Assembly (NCBI GenBank): GCA_951812925.1
Contig: OX638368.1
Location: forward strand, 27,219,187 to 27,283,186
DNA length: 64,000 nucleotides
Direction: 5' to 3'
Source of the DNA: Calliopum simillimum
Taxonomy: Eukaryota; Arthropoda; Insecta; Diptera; Lauxaniidae
Shown in pieces: positions 38,803 through 48,868 of this stretch. A model generated the notes under the pieces. The model was not told the origin of the DNA. It did not search any database and saw only the letters and a program-made list of their open reading frames with translations. Position numbers and translations under genes: made by a program. Numbering within the stretch: position 1 is the first letter of the stretch; each line of letters opens with the position of its first letter.

Positions 38803-38955
38803 GACAGTTTGCAAATTTTGCTGGATATAATACCCAATGCAAACCACATTCACTCCAACATAAATGCATGGAATTAAAGGAGATTAGTACTGCAATGAGC
38901 GATTTCAATTTGGTAACGCTGTCGAATTGTAATAGATTGTAACAATTTGACAAAA
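38803..38955. repeat. ~150-bp dispersed repeat, copy 2
   Basis: Direct copy of 32675-32830. Its left flank (GACAGACGACAGCTTAAAT) also matches the sequence before the hairpin MITE at 32541, so here the site is unoccupied. Confidence 0.82.
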
Positions 38956-40064
38956 AAAACATCCGGTTGTCTCACTCTCTTAAATTTATAAATGTCACTT
39001 AAGTTAAGAAGCAAAGGTGAGTTTTATACCCTTTCCACACTGGCATCGAAAACGGCTCGTTTTCCATATCATTCGTTTTCGAGGCAAAAACTACTTGAAA
39101 ACGGCTGGTTTTCCATACAAATAAAACGTCAAACAAAAACAAATGAGAAGCTGTTTTCTACAAAAACGAGCCAAACTGTCATTGAAAACAGGTGCAATTG
39201 TGAATAAATGTAGTAAATTGTGAATGTGGTGAATTTCTGAATGTCTTATTTGACATAATTCATTTAATAAACAAAAGAAAAGTTGTTTATATTGAAAAAA
39301 AAAAAAATAAAATAAAATAAAAATTTTGCATTCAACACCAAAAACTGTTTTATAGAAGAACTTGGAGGAACAATTTTAGCCTCGTCTTAAGGACAACCCA
39401 AAAAGCAGCCAATTTTCGTTCGAAACTTAATTGATTGACTAGAAGAAGGCCCAATTAGTGTTGACCCATTGGAGTTAAAGCTCTTCTCTTTGTCTTGTGA
39501 AACTGTACCGCAAGTAATGGACAATTTCTGTTTTAACAAATTTGATCCTAAAGACAAGGATAACTTCTTCAAGGAATATTGCAACTACAGCCAAAACGAG
39601 ATCCGTAGGAATTGTGGTGGAGCTATTTTTGGCTTATGAAATTTGCCTTGCATTGCTAACTTGGAAGGGCTAGTTTACATAGACATTCAGAATCAAAATA
39701 ATCATATATTTTGTGATTATTTTAATCAGGAATTGAATGAGCAAACGATGCCACTTCACGAAATCAAACAGAGTTGTGTTGTAAAATATTTCACAAAAAC
39801 AGAGTTGTTTTGTTCCTTTTGGAAGCAAAATAATACAGCCCGATCGAAAAAAGTATATCAAAAATATATCAAAATGATATCAAAAATTTGTCAGTGACAT
39901 ACAAAATTTTGATAAAAAAAGGATATCACAGTGATATACGGAATGTAACGCTTTTTGTATATCACCATGATATCAAAAAAAGATATCAAAATGATATCAA
40001 AAAAAGATATCAAAATGATATCAAAAAAAGATATCAAAATGATATCAAAAAATGATATCAAAAT

Positions 40065-40930
40065 GATATACAAAAATTGTATATCAATGATATACAAAAT
40101 TTGCATATCATTTTGATATCCATTTCTGATACAAAGTTGACATAACCAAATTTTGCAATATTGTATTTGATCGTCGGCAACAAGTTTTTAGAAATTGCCC
40201 GCATGCAGCAAATGAATGAAGTGTCGGTTTTTTTTAACTCAATTATATTTTTGTGCTTTTTCACGAGTTTTATTAGAAAATTCACTTCTTACTAAAATTG
40301 GCTGCTCGTCCGTTTTCCATACTTTTGGTTTCCCAACCACAGGCTGCATGCAGCAACTGAATGGAGCGTCGGGTTTTTTGCACTCAATTATATTTGTATT
40401 ATATATAATAATTATATTTTCACTTTTTCTTCACTTAAATTGGCTGCGCGTTCGTCTTCCATAAAATTCACAAACTAAAGCGATAAATTTGACATATCAG
40501 CAGCTGATAAATTTTTGATATCATTTTGATATACATTTCTGATACAAAATTGACATGTCATTTAATGATATCAAAAATATATCAAAATGATATACAAAAA
40601 ATGGATATCAGCCGCTGACAAATTTTTGATATCATTTTGATATACATTTCTGATACAAAATTGACATGTCATTCAATGATATCAAAAATATATCAAAATG
40701 ATATACAAAAAATGGATATCAGCCGCTGACAAATTGTTGATATCATTTTGATATACATTTCTGATACAAAATTGACATGTCATTCAATGATATCAAAAAT
40801 ATATCAAAATGATATACAAAAAATGGATATCAGCCGCTGACAAATTTTTGATATCATTTTGATATACATTTCTGATACAATGACAAGAACTTGACAAGTT
40901 TTTTTGATCGGGAGTTTTCGTGAAGAAATC
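40065..40930. repeat. Repeat family 'GATATCA', copy B (uninterrupted)
   Basis: Same body as 22935-25140 without the two insertions. Four near-identical units of about 120 bp, with ATCAGCCGCTGACAAATTTT and CAAAATTGACATGTCATTCA, occupy 40490-40900, and AT-rich GATATCAAAA words run 39850-40080. The short frames rich in Ile-Ser-Phe-Phe-Asp come from these repeats. Confidence 0.85.
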
Positions 40931-42857
40931 TACGAGATGGATGAAATAAGTTGTTAATAGCAACCTTTGAATCGGTACCAACAAAATTTGAGAGACCAAA
41001 CAAAATTAACTTACAGTTTGACACAAATTTGTCGCATGAAAAAATAATGCAAAAAAGTATTAAAATAAATAGCATTAAAAAAGTAGTAAAATAGTACTAG
41101 TAATCTAAAATCACATGAATGTGAACAAAATATAGTTTTAATCATGAAGCAAACAAATTAATGATTATTTTGATTATGAATGCCTATGTAAACTAGCCCG
41201 AACGGGGTTAAGCCAAAAACATTAGTGTTTTCAATTATGTTTCATAAGAATTCAAGCAAAAAGTTTCACAAATAAAAAATTTGATAAAAAAAAATTATTC
41301 ATTTCAATTCAATTTATTTCTTCATGTTAGCATTTGATCTATGCATTTCTTTTTTTTTTTGACATCAACTGTCATGAAAAACAATTTAAACATCTCGTTT
41401 TGGAAACGAATGATGTGGAAAACGAACCGTTTTCGATGCCACACAATGGGAGGGTTTGTATGGAACGACGGTCATATATAGTAATAATAGAGCTAGGCTA
41501 TTGAAATTTGGTACAGATGTTTTTTACATTAAAATAATTAAATTTTGTAAATACGAACAAAATCCGCCAACGGACACGCCTACCTCCCATACAAAGTTAG
41601 GGTGTGGTCGGAATTTTTTTTCCAAATGGGTATTAATTTTCAATAACTTGGTCCCGCTGATTTCAAAAATGTTAAAAATTCTGAGCTATCTTTTATAGTT
41701 TTCAAGTTATGCGAAATAAACGAAAATCTACTTTATAAAAACTAGATTTTGTTTGTTTGTGTATTTGTCCCTTATTGACTCGGAAACTATCTAACCGTTT
41801 TTAAAGAAGTTGTTACATTGTGTTAGTACAAAAAAAGGCAAAGTTATATGCTAAAAAAATGGGCGGTCCCACACCCTCCAAAAAATCAACTAATCATATC
41901 TCCGAATCCCTCAGACGCAGATAAACGAGATTTGGTAAATATGTAAAAATCATCAGGACAAATAATGTTCACCAGAAAAAAGGGCGGTGCCACGCCCTCA
42001 AAAAAATAAATTCATTATTTCTCTGACAATATTTGCCGCATTTAGATATGATTTTGTACATAAGCTTAGACAATTAAAAAAATAGTTCTCATTAGAAAAG
42101 TGGGCGGTGCCACGCCCCTCTGAATGCTGATTCATCATTTCTCAGAAACTGCTTGACGTAGATAGACAAAATCTGGTAAATATGCAAAAGGCATTTGAAC
42201 AATTTTCAATGAAAAAATGGGCAATGCCACGCCCTACGAAAATAAAATTTGTCATATGACTAACGCTACTTGGCGCAAATTTTAAGATTCGCTAAAATGC
42301 TTCGCTATGGTATGTCCAAGTAAAGAGAGGGCCATTTCAAATGAGCTGAAAAGGGGTGAATATACCCCTTACCTACTATCCTTTCGTTAAATAAAGCATT
42401 TTCCGAATTTAAACAGACTGTAAGCTTGAAATCGATAAATCTGTTGTAAAACGTTGAAGAATATAAAGAAATAAAATTAATTTTTTTTCTCAAAAACTAC
42501 AACAGGAAAAAATTCATCGAAAAAAAAGTTCTCACAAAAGGCAGTAGGGACTTTGCATTTCGATTAAGCATACTTGGCCACATGTTATATTGGAAAATAA
42601 TGAAAATCAGAATATATATTTTTTTTTTTTAATGTCAAAGTTTGCAATTTTTCCATTTTTACCACTTTTTTTTAATATTTGAAAAATCACTATAATTCAC
42701 ATAAAATTTGCAGAAAAAAAATAGGTTATTTTTAACAAAGAAGAAACAATATACTTTCGAACGATATGCTACATAAGTGCATCCGGCTTAAAACAAATTA
42801 ACTAGAGCATTTATCCAGAACTTTCTAATATAAAAACTTCCATAGAGCATTTTGGTT

Positions 42858-43556
42858 ACCGGACATAATCCCAACGGACATAATCCCCATTTCGTAAATG
42901 GAGACATAATCCCCATTTTGGTCATGGGGGTTATGTCCGCAAAATTTAATTAAGATTGAACAAAACTTTTGCAATAATCCATTTAAAAAATTTATATAGT
43001 GTTGGATATTATAGACTTATCCGCGGCCGAATGCCGCCGCGAAGCCGGTGTTGGATTTTTGGGAGTTTTAAATCCTGAGCTGCGGCCGCAGGCCGCCCAC
43101 TTACCCCTACTCTTATGAAAAATTACTGTGGCTAGCAAACTAGGTGTTGGTTATATTATAGACTGATTCGAGCCAAAGGCCGCCGCGAAGCCGGTGTTGA
43201 CTGTTTGGGAGTTTTAAATCTTGAGCTGCGACCACAGGGCGCCCACTTACCCCTACCCTTATATAAAATTACTGTGGCTAGCAAACTAGGTGTTGGATAT
43301 ATTATAGACTGATCAGCGGCTGAAGGCCGCCACTGAAACGGTATTGGAATTTTCGGGAGTTGTAAATCCTGAGCTGCTTCTGTTGTCAATAACAAAATAT
43401 TGTTATGGGGACTATGTCCATTTTTTCCTGGGGATTATGTCCGAAACACTTGCGGACATAATCCCCATTTTAGAAATGGGGACTATGTCCGAATTACTGG
43501 CGGACATAATCCCCATTCACGAAATGGGGATTATGTCCGTGGGGACTATGTCACGG
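42858..43556. repeat. Element with 11 GGACATAATCCCC motifs around a GC-rich tandem core
   Basis: The motif GGACATAATCCCCAT, or its complement, occurs about 11 times, four at the left (42862-42940) and seven at the right (43407-43552). Many are paired as palindromes (GGACATAATCCCCATT, then AATGGGGATTATGTCC). Between them lie about 2.7 units of a ~135-bp GC-rich repeat. Confidence 0.85.
43016..43378. repeat. GC-rich ~135-bp tandem units
   Basis: Units share CCGCCGCGAAGCCGGTGTTG, TTTTAAATCCTGAGCTGCG and CCGCCCACTTACCCCTACTC. Spacers carry TGTGGCTAGCAAACTAGGTG. The same unit occurs once in the palindrome at 33735-33850 in the FTSJ1 intron. Confidence 0.85.
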
Positions 43557-44041
43557 CACCGAGCATTTTTGCTTTTTAAAGTCCAACTTTGAGCCCACTG
43601 TGTAACTAAAGCAAAACAAAATTTTAAGATTTTATAGTTTTTTTATCCGTCCCTAAGTATTATCTGACGATTGGCGTAAAAAATTTTTTAAGTCCATAGC
43701 ACTTTCAAATTTTACATATTTATGGCCACAATCTCCCATTGTGTGCCAGTGTGAAAAGGGTATTAAAATAAATAAAAAATATTTATAGATAAAAACCAAT
43801 GAAATTTTTTCATTTTAAGACGGGGAAAAAAAAAAACACACCAAATAGTTCGAGGACTATCGGTGAGCAGGTGCAGTCAAAAAACAAGTAAGCAAGCAAA
43901 TCAGCTGTTTACTAAATGCAGAAGCTGTCAGAAACTATCGTCTGTCAGCGTAAACTTTTCATTTGCGTTTTTACGTTTTGAGTCTAAATTTAAGTTGTCG
44001 TCTGTCTACTATATAAGACAGAGATAAAAAAGAATAATGGC

Positions 44042-44418
44042 GGAATTAGCCAAGAAGTAGCGTTTCGTAACGTGACTTCTGTCAAAATCTACCAAATGGC
44101 AGAAGCGTGTAAGCGATTAGTGAAATCGTAAAGTAGCGGTACGCAACGTTGAGACCTGTTGAAATTAGATTTTCAAACGTCGCGCTACGTTGTTAGATAA
44201 AATAAATAAAATTTGGATGTTATAAATGGAATTTTTTTAACAAATTAATTAAAATAAGTATAACAATGGATGCTTGTTTACAAAAACTGGAATTTTTCAA
44301 GTAATTTTTAAGTTGTAAGGTGACATTTCGAACGTTGCTTACCGTTTTCACTAATCGATACTACGTTGACAAGCAACGGTGACGTTACGTTACGAAACGC
44401 TACTTCTTGGCTAATTCC
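44042..44418. mobile_element. 377-bp MITE with GGAATTAGCCAAGAAGTAGC ends
   Basis: About 32 bp of inverted ends (GGAATTAGCCAAGAAGTAGC, then GTTTCGTAACGT). The interior contains further diverged copies of the GTAACGT-type words. No ORF. Confidence 0.88.
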
Positions 44419-44426
44419 AGCATAAG

Positions 44427-44573
44427 ACTAAGGTAACATTCGTGCGAAAATTAAGTCGTACGACCAACATGACCAAAACATGTTCCCATAAAAATATGTA
44501 TGATTAATTTTTCAATATTTTGTTCATACGACTTAATTTTCATGCGAAGTCGTATCCATATGACCTTAGGCTT
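44427..44573. repeat. 147-bp hairpin repeat, TTAAGTCGTACGACC arm
   Basis: Left AAGGTAACATTCGTGCGAAA pairs with right TTTTCATGCGAAGTCGTATC, then ATATGACCTT, around an AT-rich loop. A partial relative follows at 44600-44720. Confidence 0.75.
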
Positions 44574-45186
44574 AGGTTAGATTGGATTCGACTTCTTACA
44601 AAAACTAAGTCGAACGACCAAAACATGTCCCAATAAAATTAAGTATAATTTATTTTTCAATATTCATCTCTTTACGTTTTTATATGATGCAAACAAAATA
44701 TTTTGGTACGAATAAGGCTACGTTATGACCCAAGCGATTTCTAAGCAACGTCGCTACAAGCGAAATCGCGAGCGACAAGGGTGTTTATAACACGAGCGAT
44801 TTCGCGACGTTTGATTGTGGAAAAAGTCAGAAAATACAACTCCACAACAACAGTGACGTCGCTTGAAATATCATCTAGTTGCGTGTATAATAAACGCACC
44901 CTTGCGTTGGTTATGAATACGACTCGCAGAGGTGAAAGTGTAACACACAATACATATCTCAAAAACTAGTCGAGATATCACGAAAAATTATTTGCACTTA
45001 GATTGTTTTGAAAAACAGGATGGTTTAGGTTATAAAATATATTTCACTTTACGAATTTATTTTATATTAATTAGTCTTTTTCAAAGTCTTCATCCAACAC
45101 CAAAATTATTACATAATTTTAATAGCATATACATATATATATGTAAGAACATAACATTTACATTTATTATAGCTATTTTTATAGTA

Positions 45187-46764
45187 TTAGATTTTCTGGG
45201 GGAATGGTGGCACCCAACCACCGAAGGCACGTTCCAACTCCTCCGCAACTGTAATACACAAACGATCATTCATTTCTGCAGCTACAACTTGTATGCCCAT
45301 TGGCATACCGTTTTGATTCAAGCCCATTGGTACTTGGGTGACCGGAACGTGTAATACATTAAATATACTAAAATAACTAAAATCCATAAACTTTATCAAA
45401 GGATAATAATGGAATGGTGCAGTTCGTGGTGAACTATGATAGAACAACACGCCATTATCACCAAGTAAATCTCTTAATGCTTTCTTACAAACAGCGGTAG
45501 CCTCTCTAATCAATACTTCATTTTCTTTTGGCAATAAACTATCCATTAAACCATAAATAGCCGCCATAGTAAATTCACTCTGTCCAATGGTTTTCTTGAA
45601 GAGTTCCACATATGGATTAAGTACAGCGCCGTTGCCAAGTAACAAATTAAAATTAGATGGCTCCTGTGTCATCCAATAACGCCACATTTTTCCTGTTATT
45701 TCAATACCAGGTAATTTGGCAAGTTGAACCTCAACACCTGTCAATTTATTAAAATGCTGCCTTAACTTAAACATTAACTGCTGCGCGTCCTGGTTTATTG
45801 GATTGCATTGCGGCATATTATTGGAAGGTATATAAAAATAACGCAATCCCTTCAAATCCACCACTTGGTTTAATTTTAAAGATTCAGTCTTTTTTGGATC
45901 CGCTATTACTTTAAAGATTGGCATCAGATCTCTAGCATAACGGGTCATTGGCCCAGGTACTACCATAGTATTTTCCTCATTTCCAGTACGAAATGTGCAA
46001 CCACGAGTATTCACAGTATTAATTGTTGGCTTATGTCCAAATATACCACAGTTAAAGGCAGGAATTCGTATTGAACCGCCAATATCTGTTCCCAAGCCAA
46101 AGGCGCTACCACAGGCAGCAATGATCGCACCTTCGCCACCAGATGAACCACCAACGGATCTCCTAAGATCATAAGGATTGTTTGTTTTACCGATCAGCAT
46201 ATTTCTTGTTTCCATCCATTTATTGACTTCTGGCACATTAGTAGTTGCGATTATAATGGCACCACTCGCTTTCATTAAGCGAATACATTCAGCATCTTCA
46301 GTTGCATATTCATTTTTTCGGGAAATCAGTCCAAGAGTGTGTAATTTACCAGCCACACTAGTACTATCTTTCGTTGTAAAAGGGACACCTAGAAATGGTT
46401 TATTACCGAATTCTTCTTCAGTGATTTCATTTGACTCTAGCCTTTTGTCTAGAGCTTTTGCCTCCTCTAGTGCATCTTTGAAGGGTCCATCGACAATTGC
46501 ATTGAGGTCAGGATTTATTTGCACAGTGCGATCGAAAAAAGCTTTCACAACATCGTATGATTTCAATTTACGCTGACGTATCAGTTGCGCAAGATCTGTT
46601 GCACTTTTCACAACTATGCGCTCTTGTTCCGGCGTTTGTATTGGGGCGCAACTTCTCCGTGGACCAAGAAGCCAACCTAAGAATAATTCTAAAAAGCGGT
46701 CTATCAATATATGAGCTGTCGTTATTAGAAACTCTAATACAGTCTTCCACTGTAATTCCGGCAT
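45187..46764 (-). CDS. Fatty-acid amide hydrolase 2-like amidase
   Basis: A single coding exon of 525 residues on the minus strand. An acceptor at 46788-46787, 22 bp before the ATG, shows an upstream 5'-UTR exon and supports this start. The amidase-signature fold is clear. The Ser-Ser-Lys triad is Lys132 (PFTTKDSTS), cis-Ser207 (VGGSSGGEGA) and nucleophile Ser231 (GTDIGGSIRIPA). The spacings of 24 and 99 residues equal those known for rat FAAH. A hydrophobic N-terminal segment (about residues 9-34) can anchor it in a membrane, as in FAAH2. These enzymes hydrolyse N-acyl amides such as N-acylethanolamines; the substrate here is not known. The C-terminus is FGGWVPPFPQKI. A poly(A) signal complement (TTTATT) is at 45163. 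Flies have several tandem paralogues, so I give no symbol. Confidence 0.95.
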   Translation of the reverse strand: MPELQWKTVLEFLITTAHILIDRFLELFLGWLLGPRRSCAPIQTPEQERIVVKSATDLAQLIRQRKLKSYDVVKAFFDRTVQINPDLNAIVDGPFKDALEEAKALDKRLESNEITEEEFGNKPFLGVPFTTKDSTSVAGKLHTLGLISRKNEYATEDAECIRLMKASGAIIIATTNVPEVNKWMETRNMLIGKTNNPYDLRRSVGGSSGGEGAIIAACGSAFGLGTDIGGSIRIPAFNCGIFGHKPTINTVNTRGCTFRTGNEENTMVVPGPMTRYARDLMPIFKVIADPKKTESLKLNQVVDLKGLRYFYIPSNNMPQCNPINQDAQQLMFKLRQHFNKLTGVEVQLAKLPGIEITGKMWRYWMTQEPSNFNLLLGNGAVLNPYVELFKKTIGQSEFTMAAIYGLMDSLLPKENEVLIREATAVCKKALRDLLGDNGVLFYHSSPRTAPFHYYPLIKFMDFSYFSIFNVLHVPVTQVPMGLNQNGMPMGIQVVAAEMNDRLCITVAEELERAFGGWVPPFPQKI

Positions 46765-46786
46765 TTGAAATGATGTTAAGTATTTC

Positions 46787-47254
46787 CTGTAAAAAAAAAT
46801 TGAGTGAATTCAAAGTTCGTTTTTAACACGCTCACTTACTAAACAAAGTAAATACCACAGACTATAGTAAATACTTCAATCATAAAACGTTTACGTTTCA
46901 ACCTGATTGAGTAATGTGTAAAATTAATTTATGCAAGATTGGGAAAATTAGCATTTTCGTAATTATGGTCGCGTCCGAAAGGAACCGTACTTTTTGATCG
47001 TGATTCTCGTCAATGCCTTCTGAATGCATGTTGCGGAAGAAAATTAAACCCATGATTCAATAACAATGGTTATGGCAAGTTGTAAAATAATAAAAATGGA
47101 TCCCTGATCTTGCCTTGCTATCTGTCAAAAGACTAAAAAATTTTGACATTTTCGTAGTTTAAGAAAAAACAGCATTTATTATCGCTGCAACCAGGGTAAT
47201 TCAACCATGAATTAAACCCCCCCAGCTACCTGTCAAAAGACTAGAATCAAAACA
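46787..47254. other. 5' region of the amidase gene and intergenic DNA
   Basis: This contains the 5' UTR intron of the amidase and a pair of direct words (CTATCTGTCAAAAGACTA at 47111 and CTACCTGTCAAAAGACTAGA at 47226). No gene-like frame. Confidence 0.4.
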
Positions 47255-47578
47255 AAGAAAGTCATTGAAGGGATTGCTGATTTGCAAGTGGTTGCGATAG
47301 GACGTGTTTTTCTGTGATTTGTGATTTAATAAATTCAACTTGTGTAAATTAATTATTCGCCATTTTGAGCTGCGAGGTTGGAAAATTTTGTAAGTTTTTT
47401 TAAAAACTTTTTTTATGATTTTTCAGCACCGTGCATTTGTTTTGCATTAACGTTTTGTAGTGTTATTTTACTTATTTATTTTTTCATTTATAGTGGTTAA
47501 ATTTCTTTTTTATCTTTTTTGTCTTACCGCTCATTTTTTGTTTTTGCATCGCGTTTTTTGCGCTAAAAGTAGCACAAA

Positions 47579-48868
47579 ATGGTGTGGCCTGCGGACTACA
47601 TCATACGTGAGGCAGACATTGATGGGAAAAATGAGGTTAGGGCTCCCCGGCCTCGTTGTTATTTGGACATTGATTATCCCAGATCTTTGGAAATAATTGT
47701 TCAATCTAAGGATAATTCTTCCTTAAATGTAATGGGTATTAGTAAACATATTTATGCTAAATATAAAAATTTGGACATTTACTTCTTAACAAAGAAGAAG
47801 TTGAAGGTTGTCACCCAGGTTTTTGATGTGGCCAACAAGATTGCCTCCGACGTTTTTTTACTTGAAAACTATAATACATACATTCCTTCAGAATTATGTG
47901 AGGTGAAAGGGGTGGTTCCGATCCCTATTTCATACTCTGAAAAAGAGATTTTTGTTAATGGTTTTGGAAAGAACATGATGCAGTATGGGACTTTGTCTAA
48001 ATACTGCAAACTAACGGAAGTGAAGCGTTTAAATAGGAAGGATGCTGCTAATCCGAGTGTTCGAATCGATTCTGACTTGGTTCTGATTTGCTTTTCGGGG
48101 AGAATTTTACCGTCTCATGTGCATCTTGATGGGGTGAATTTTCCTGTTAATCCGTATCGGGAGAACGTCATGCAGTGTAGGAAATGTTGGAGATTCAACC
48201 ATTCAGAACGTGCGTGTAGTCGTGCAAACAAGTTGTGCTGTAATTGTGGTTTGCATCACGCGGAATCTGTGTCTTGTAACATTTTTAAATGTGTTAATTG
48301 TGGCGGTGCCCATAAGGCATCAGATCAATCTTGCTCTGTTTTTAAAAAATTTTTTAATATCAAGTCTGATAAGGCTAATAAAAGTAAGCCAACAGTTATT
48401 TCATTTTCTTCTTCATCTTATGCCAAACCTAATGAGGTTGAGTTTATTAATAATTTACCAAAAAATAACCCTTTCAAATTTGATGTTGTGGACTTTCCCA
48501 CAATTTCTTCAAGATTGCATCCTAAGAAAAACTCCAATAAGCCTGTTGTGCCTTCTAAGAGATTGCGTCTCGATGAAGCTGCTTCAGATGCTGTTGTTGA
48601 TGATGAAGTTGTAATTGTTGAAACCAGTAGTGTAGCTTCTGCTGACAATTCGTCTGGCTTGGATGATCTTAAAATGGTCATAGAGGCTCAGGTCAGTAAA
48701 TCCAGTGCAGATACTGTTAAAATTATTAAACCTTTTTTTGAATCAATAATGTGTCTTCTTAGTGAGAGTGTTGCTCCCGAGGAGAGAGTTCGTAGAGACA
48801 GACTAAAGCCAGTTTTTAAATCTATTCTTGAAAACATTGAAACTGCTGATGAAGATTGTTCAGTTTAA
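47579..48868 (+). CDS. LINE ORF1, nucleic-acid-binding Gag-like protein
   Basis: 429 residues. Three zinc knuckles stand between about residues 198 and 255: CRKCWRFNHSERAC, CCNCGLHHAESVSC and CVNCGGAHKASDQSC, as in I-element ORF1. The N-terminal half (LEIIVQSKDNSSLNVMGISK onward) is an RNA-binding-like region, and the C-terminal third is acidic and Ser-rich. ORF1 packages the element RNA into a ribonucleoprotein. The ATG at 47579 is the first good in-frame start after the 5' UTR. The stop overlaps the ORF2 start. Confidence 0.92.
   Translation: MVWPADYIIREADIDGKNEVRAPRPRCYLDIDYPRSLEIIVQSKDNSSLNVMGISKHIYAKYKNLDIYFLTKKKLKVVTQVFDVANKIASDVFLLENYNTYIPSELCEVKGVVPIPISYSEKEIFVNGFGKNMMQYGTLSKYCKLTEVKRLNRKDAANPSVRIDSDLVLICFSGRILPSHVHLDGVNFPVNPYRENVMQCRKCWRFNHSERACSRANKLCCNCGLHHAESVSCNIFKCVNCGGAHKASDQSCSVFKKFFNIKSDKANKSKPTVISFSSSSYAKPNEVEFINNLPKNNPFKFDVVDFPTISSRLHPKKNSNKPVVPSKRLRLDEAASDAVVDDEVVIVETSSVASADNSSGLDDLKMVIEAQVSKSSADTVKIIKPFFESIMCLLSESVAPEERVRRDRLKPVFKSILENIETADEDCSV

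Larger units (their letters stand above)
41442..43743. mobile_element. 2.3 kb insertion with CACAATGGGAG ends and 5-bp duplication
   Basis: The left end is CACAATGGGAGGG and the right end CTCCCATTGTG. TGCCA flanks both sides (41437-41441 and 43744-43748), and removing one copy plus the insert restores the right terminus of the outer element. The first kilobase has the recurring words GGGCGGTGCCACGCCC and ACCAAATTT-like phrases. The second half holds the palindromic GGACATAATCCCC element. No intact ORF. Confidence 0.8.
39027..43762. mobile_element. Outer TIR element (TACCCTTTCCACACTGGCA ends), nested host of other elements
   Basis: The left end TACCCTTTCCACACTGGCA and right end TGCCAGTGTGAAAAGGGTA are inverted with one mismatch. 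TTA lies on both sides (39024-39026, 43763-43765). Subterminal CGAAAACGGCTCGTTTTCC at the left pairs with GGAAAACGAACCGTTTTCG at about 41417. A 2302-bp insertion (41442-43743) splits the right terminus; without it the element is about 2.4 kb. It also carries copy B of the GATATCA repeat. A 3-bp TTA duplication fits the PIF/Harbinger group, but no transposase is visible. Confidence 0.8.

Noticed and set aside
44992..45354. 120-codon plus-strand frame overlapping the amidase 3' end
   Set aside because: Half of it is antisense to the amidase coding exon and the rest is AT-rich UTR; no domain.
46178..46576. 132-codon plus-strand frame inside the amidase gene
   Set aside because: Antisense shadow of a strongly conserved coding exon.
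48210..48614. 134-codon frame within LINE ORF1
   Set aside because: Leu-rich off-frame shadow; the zinc-knuckle frame is clearly the real one.
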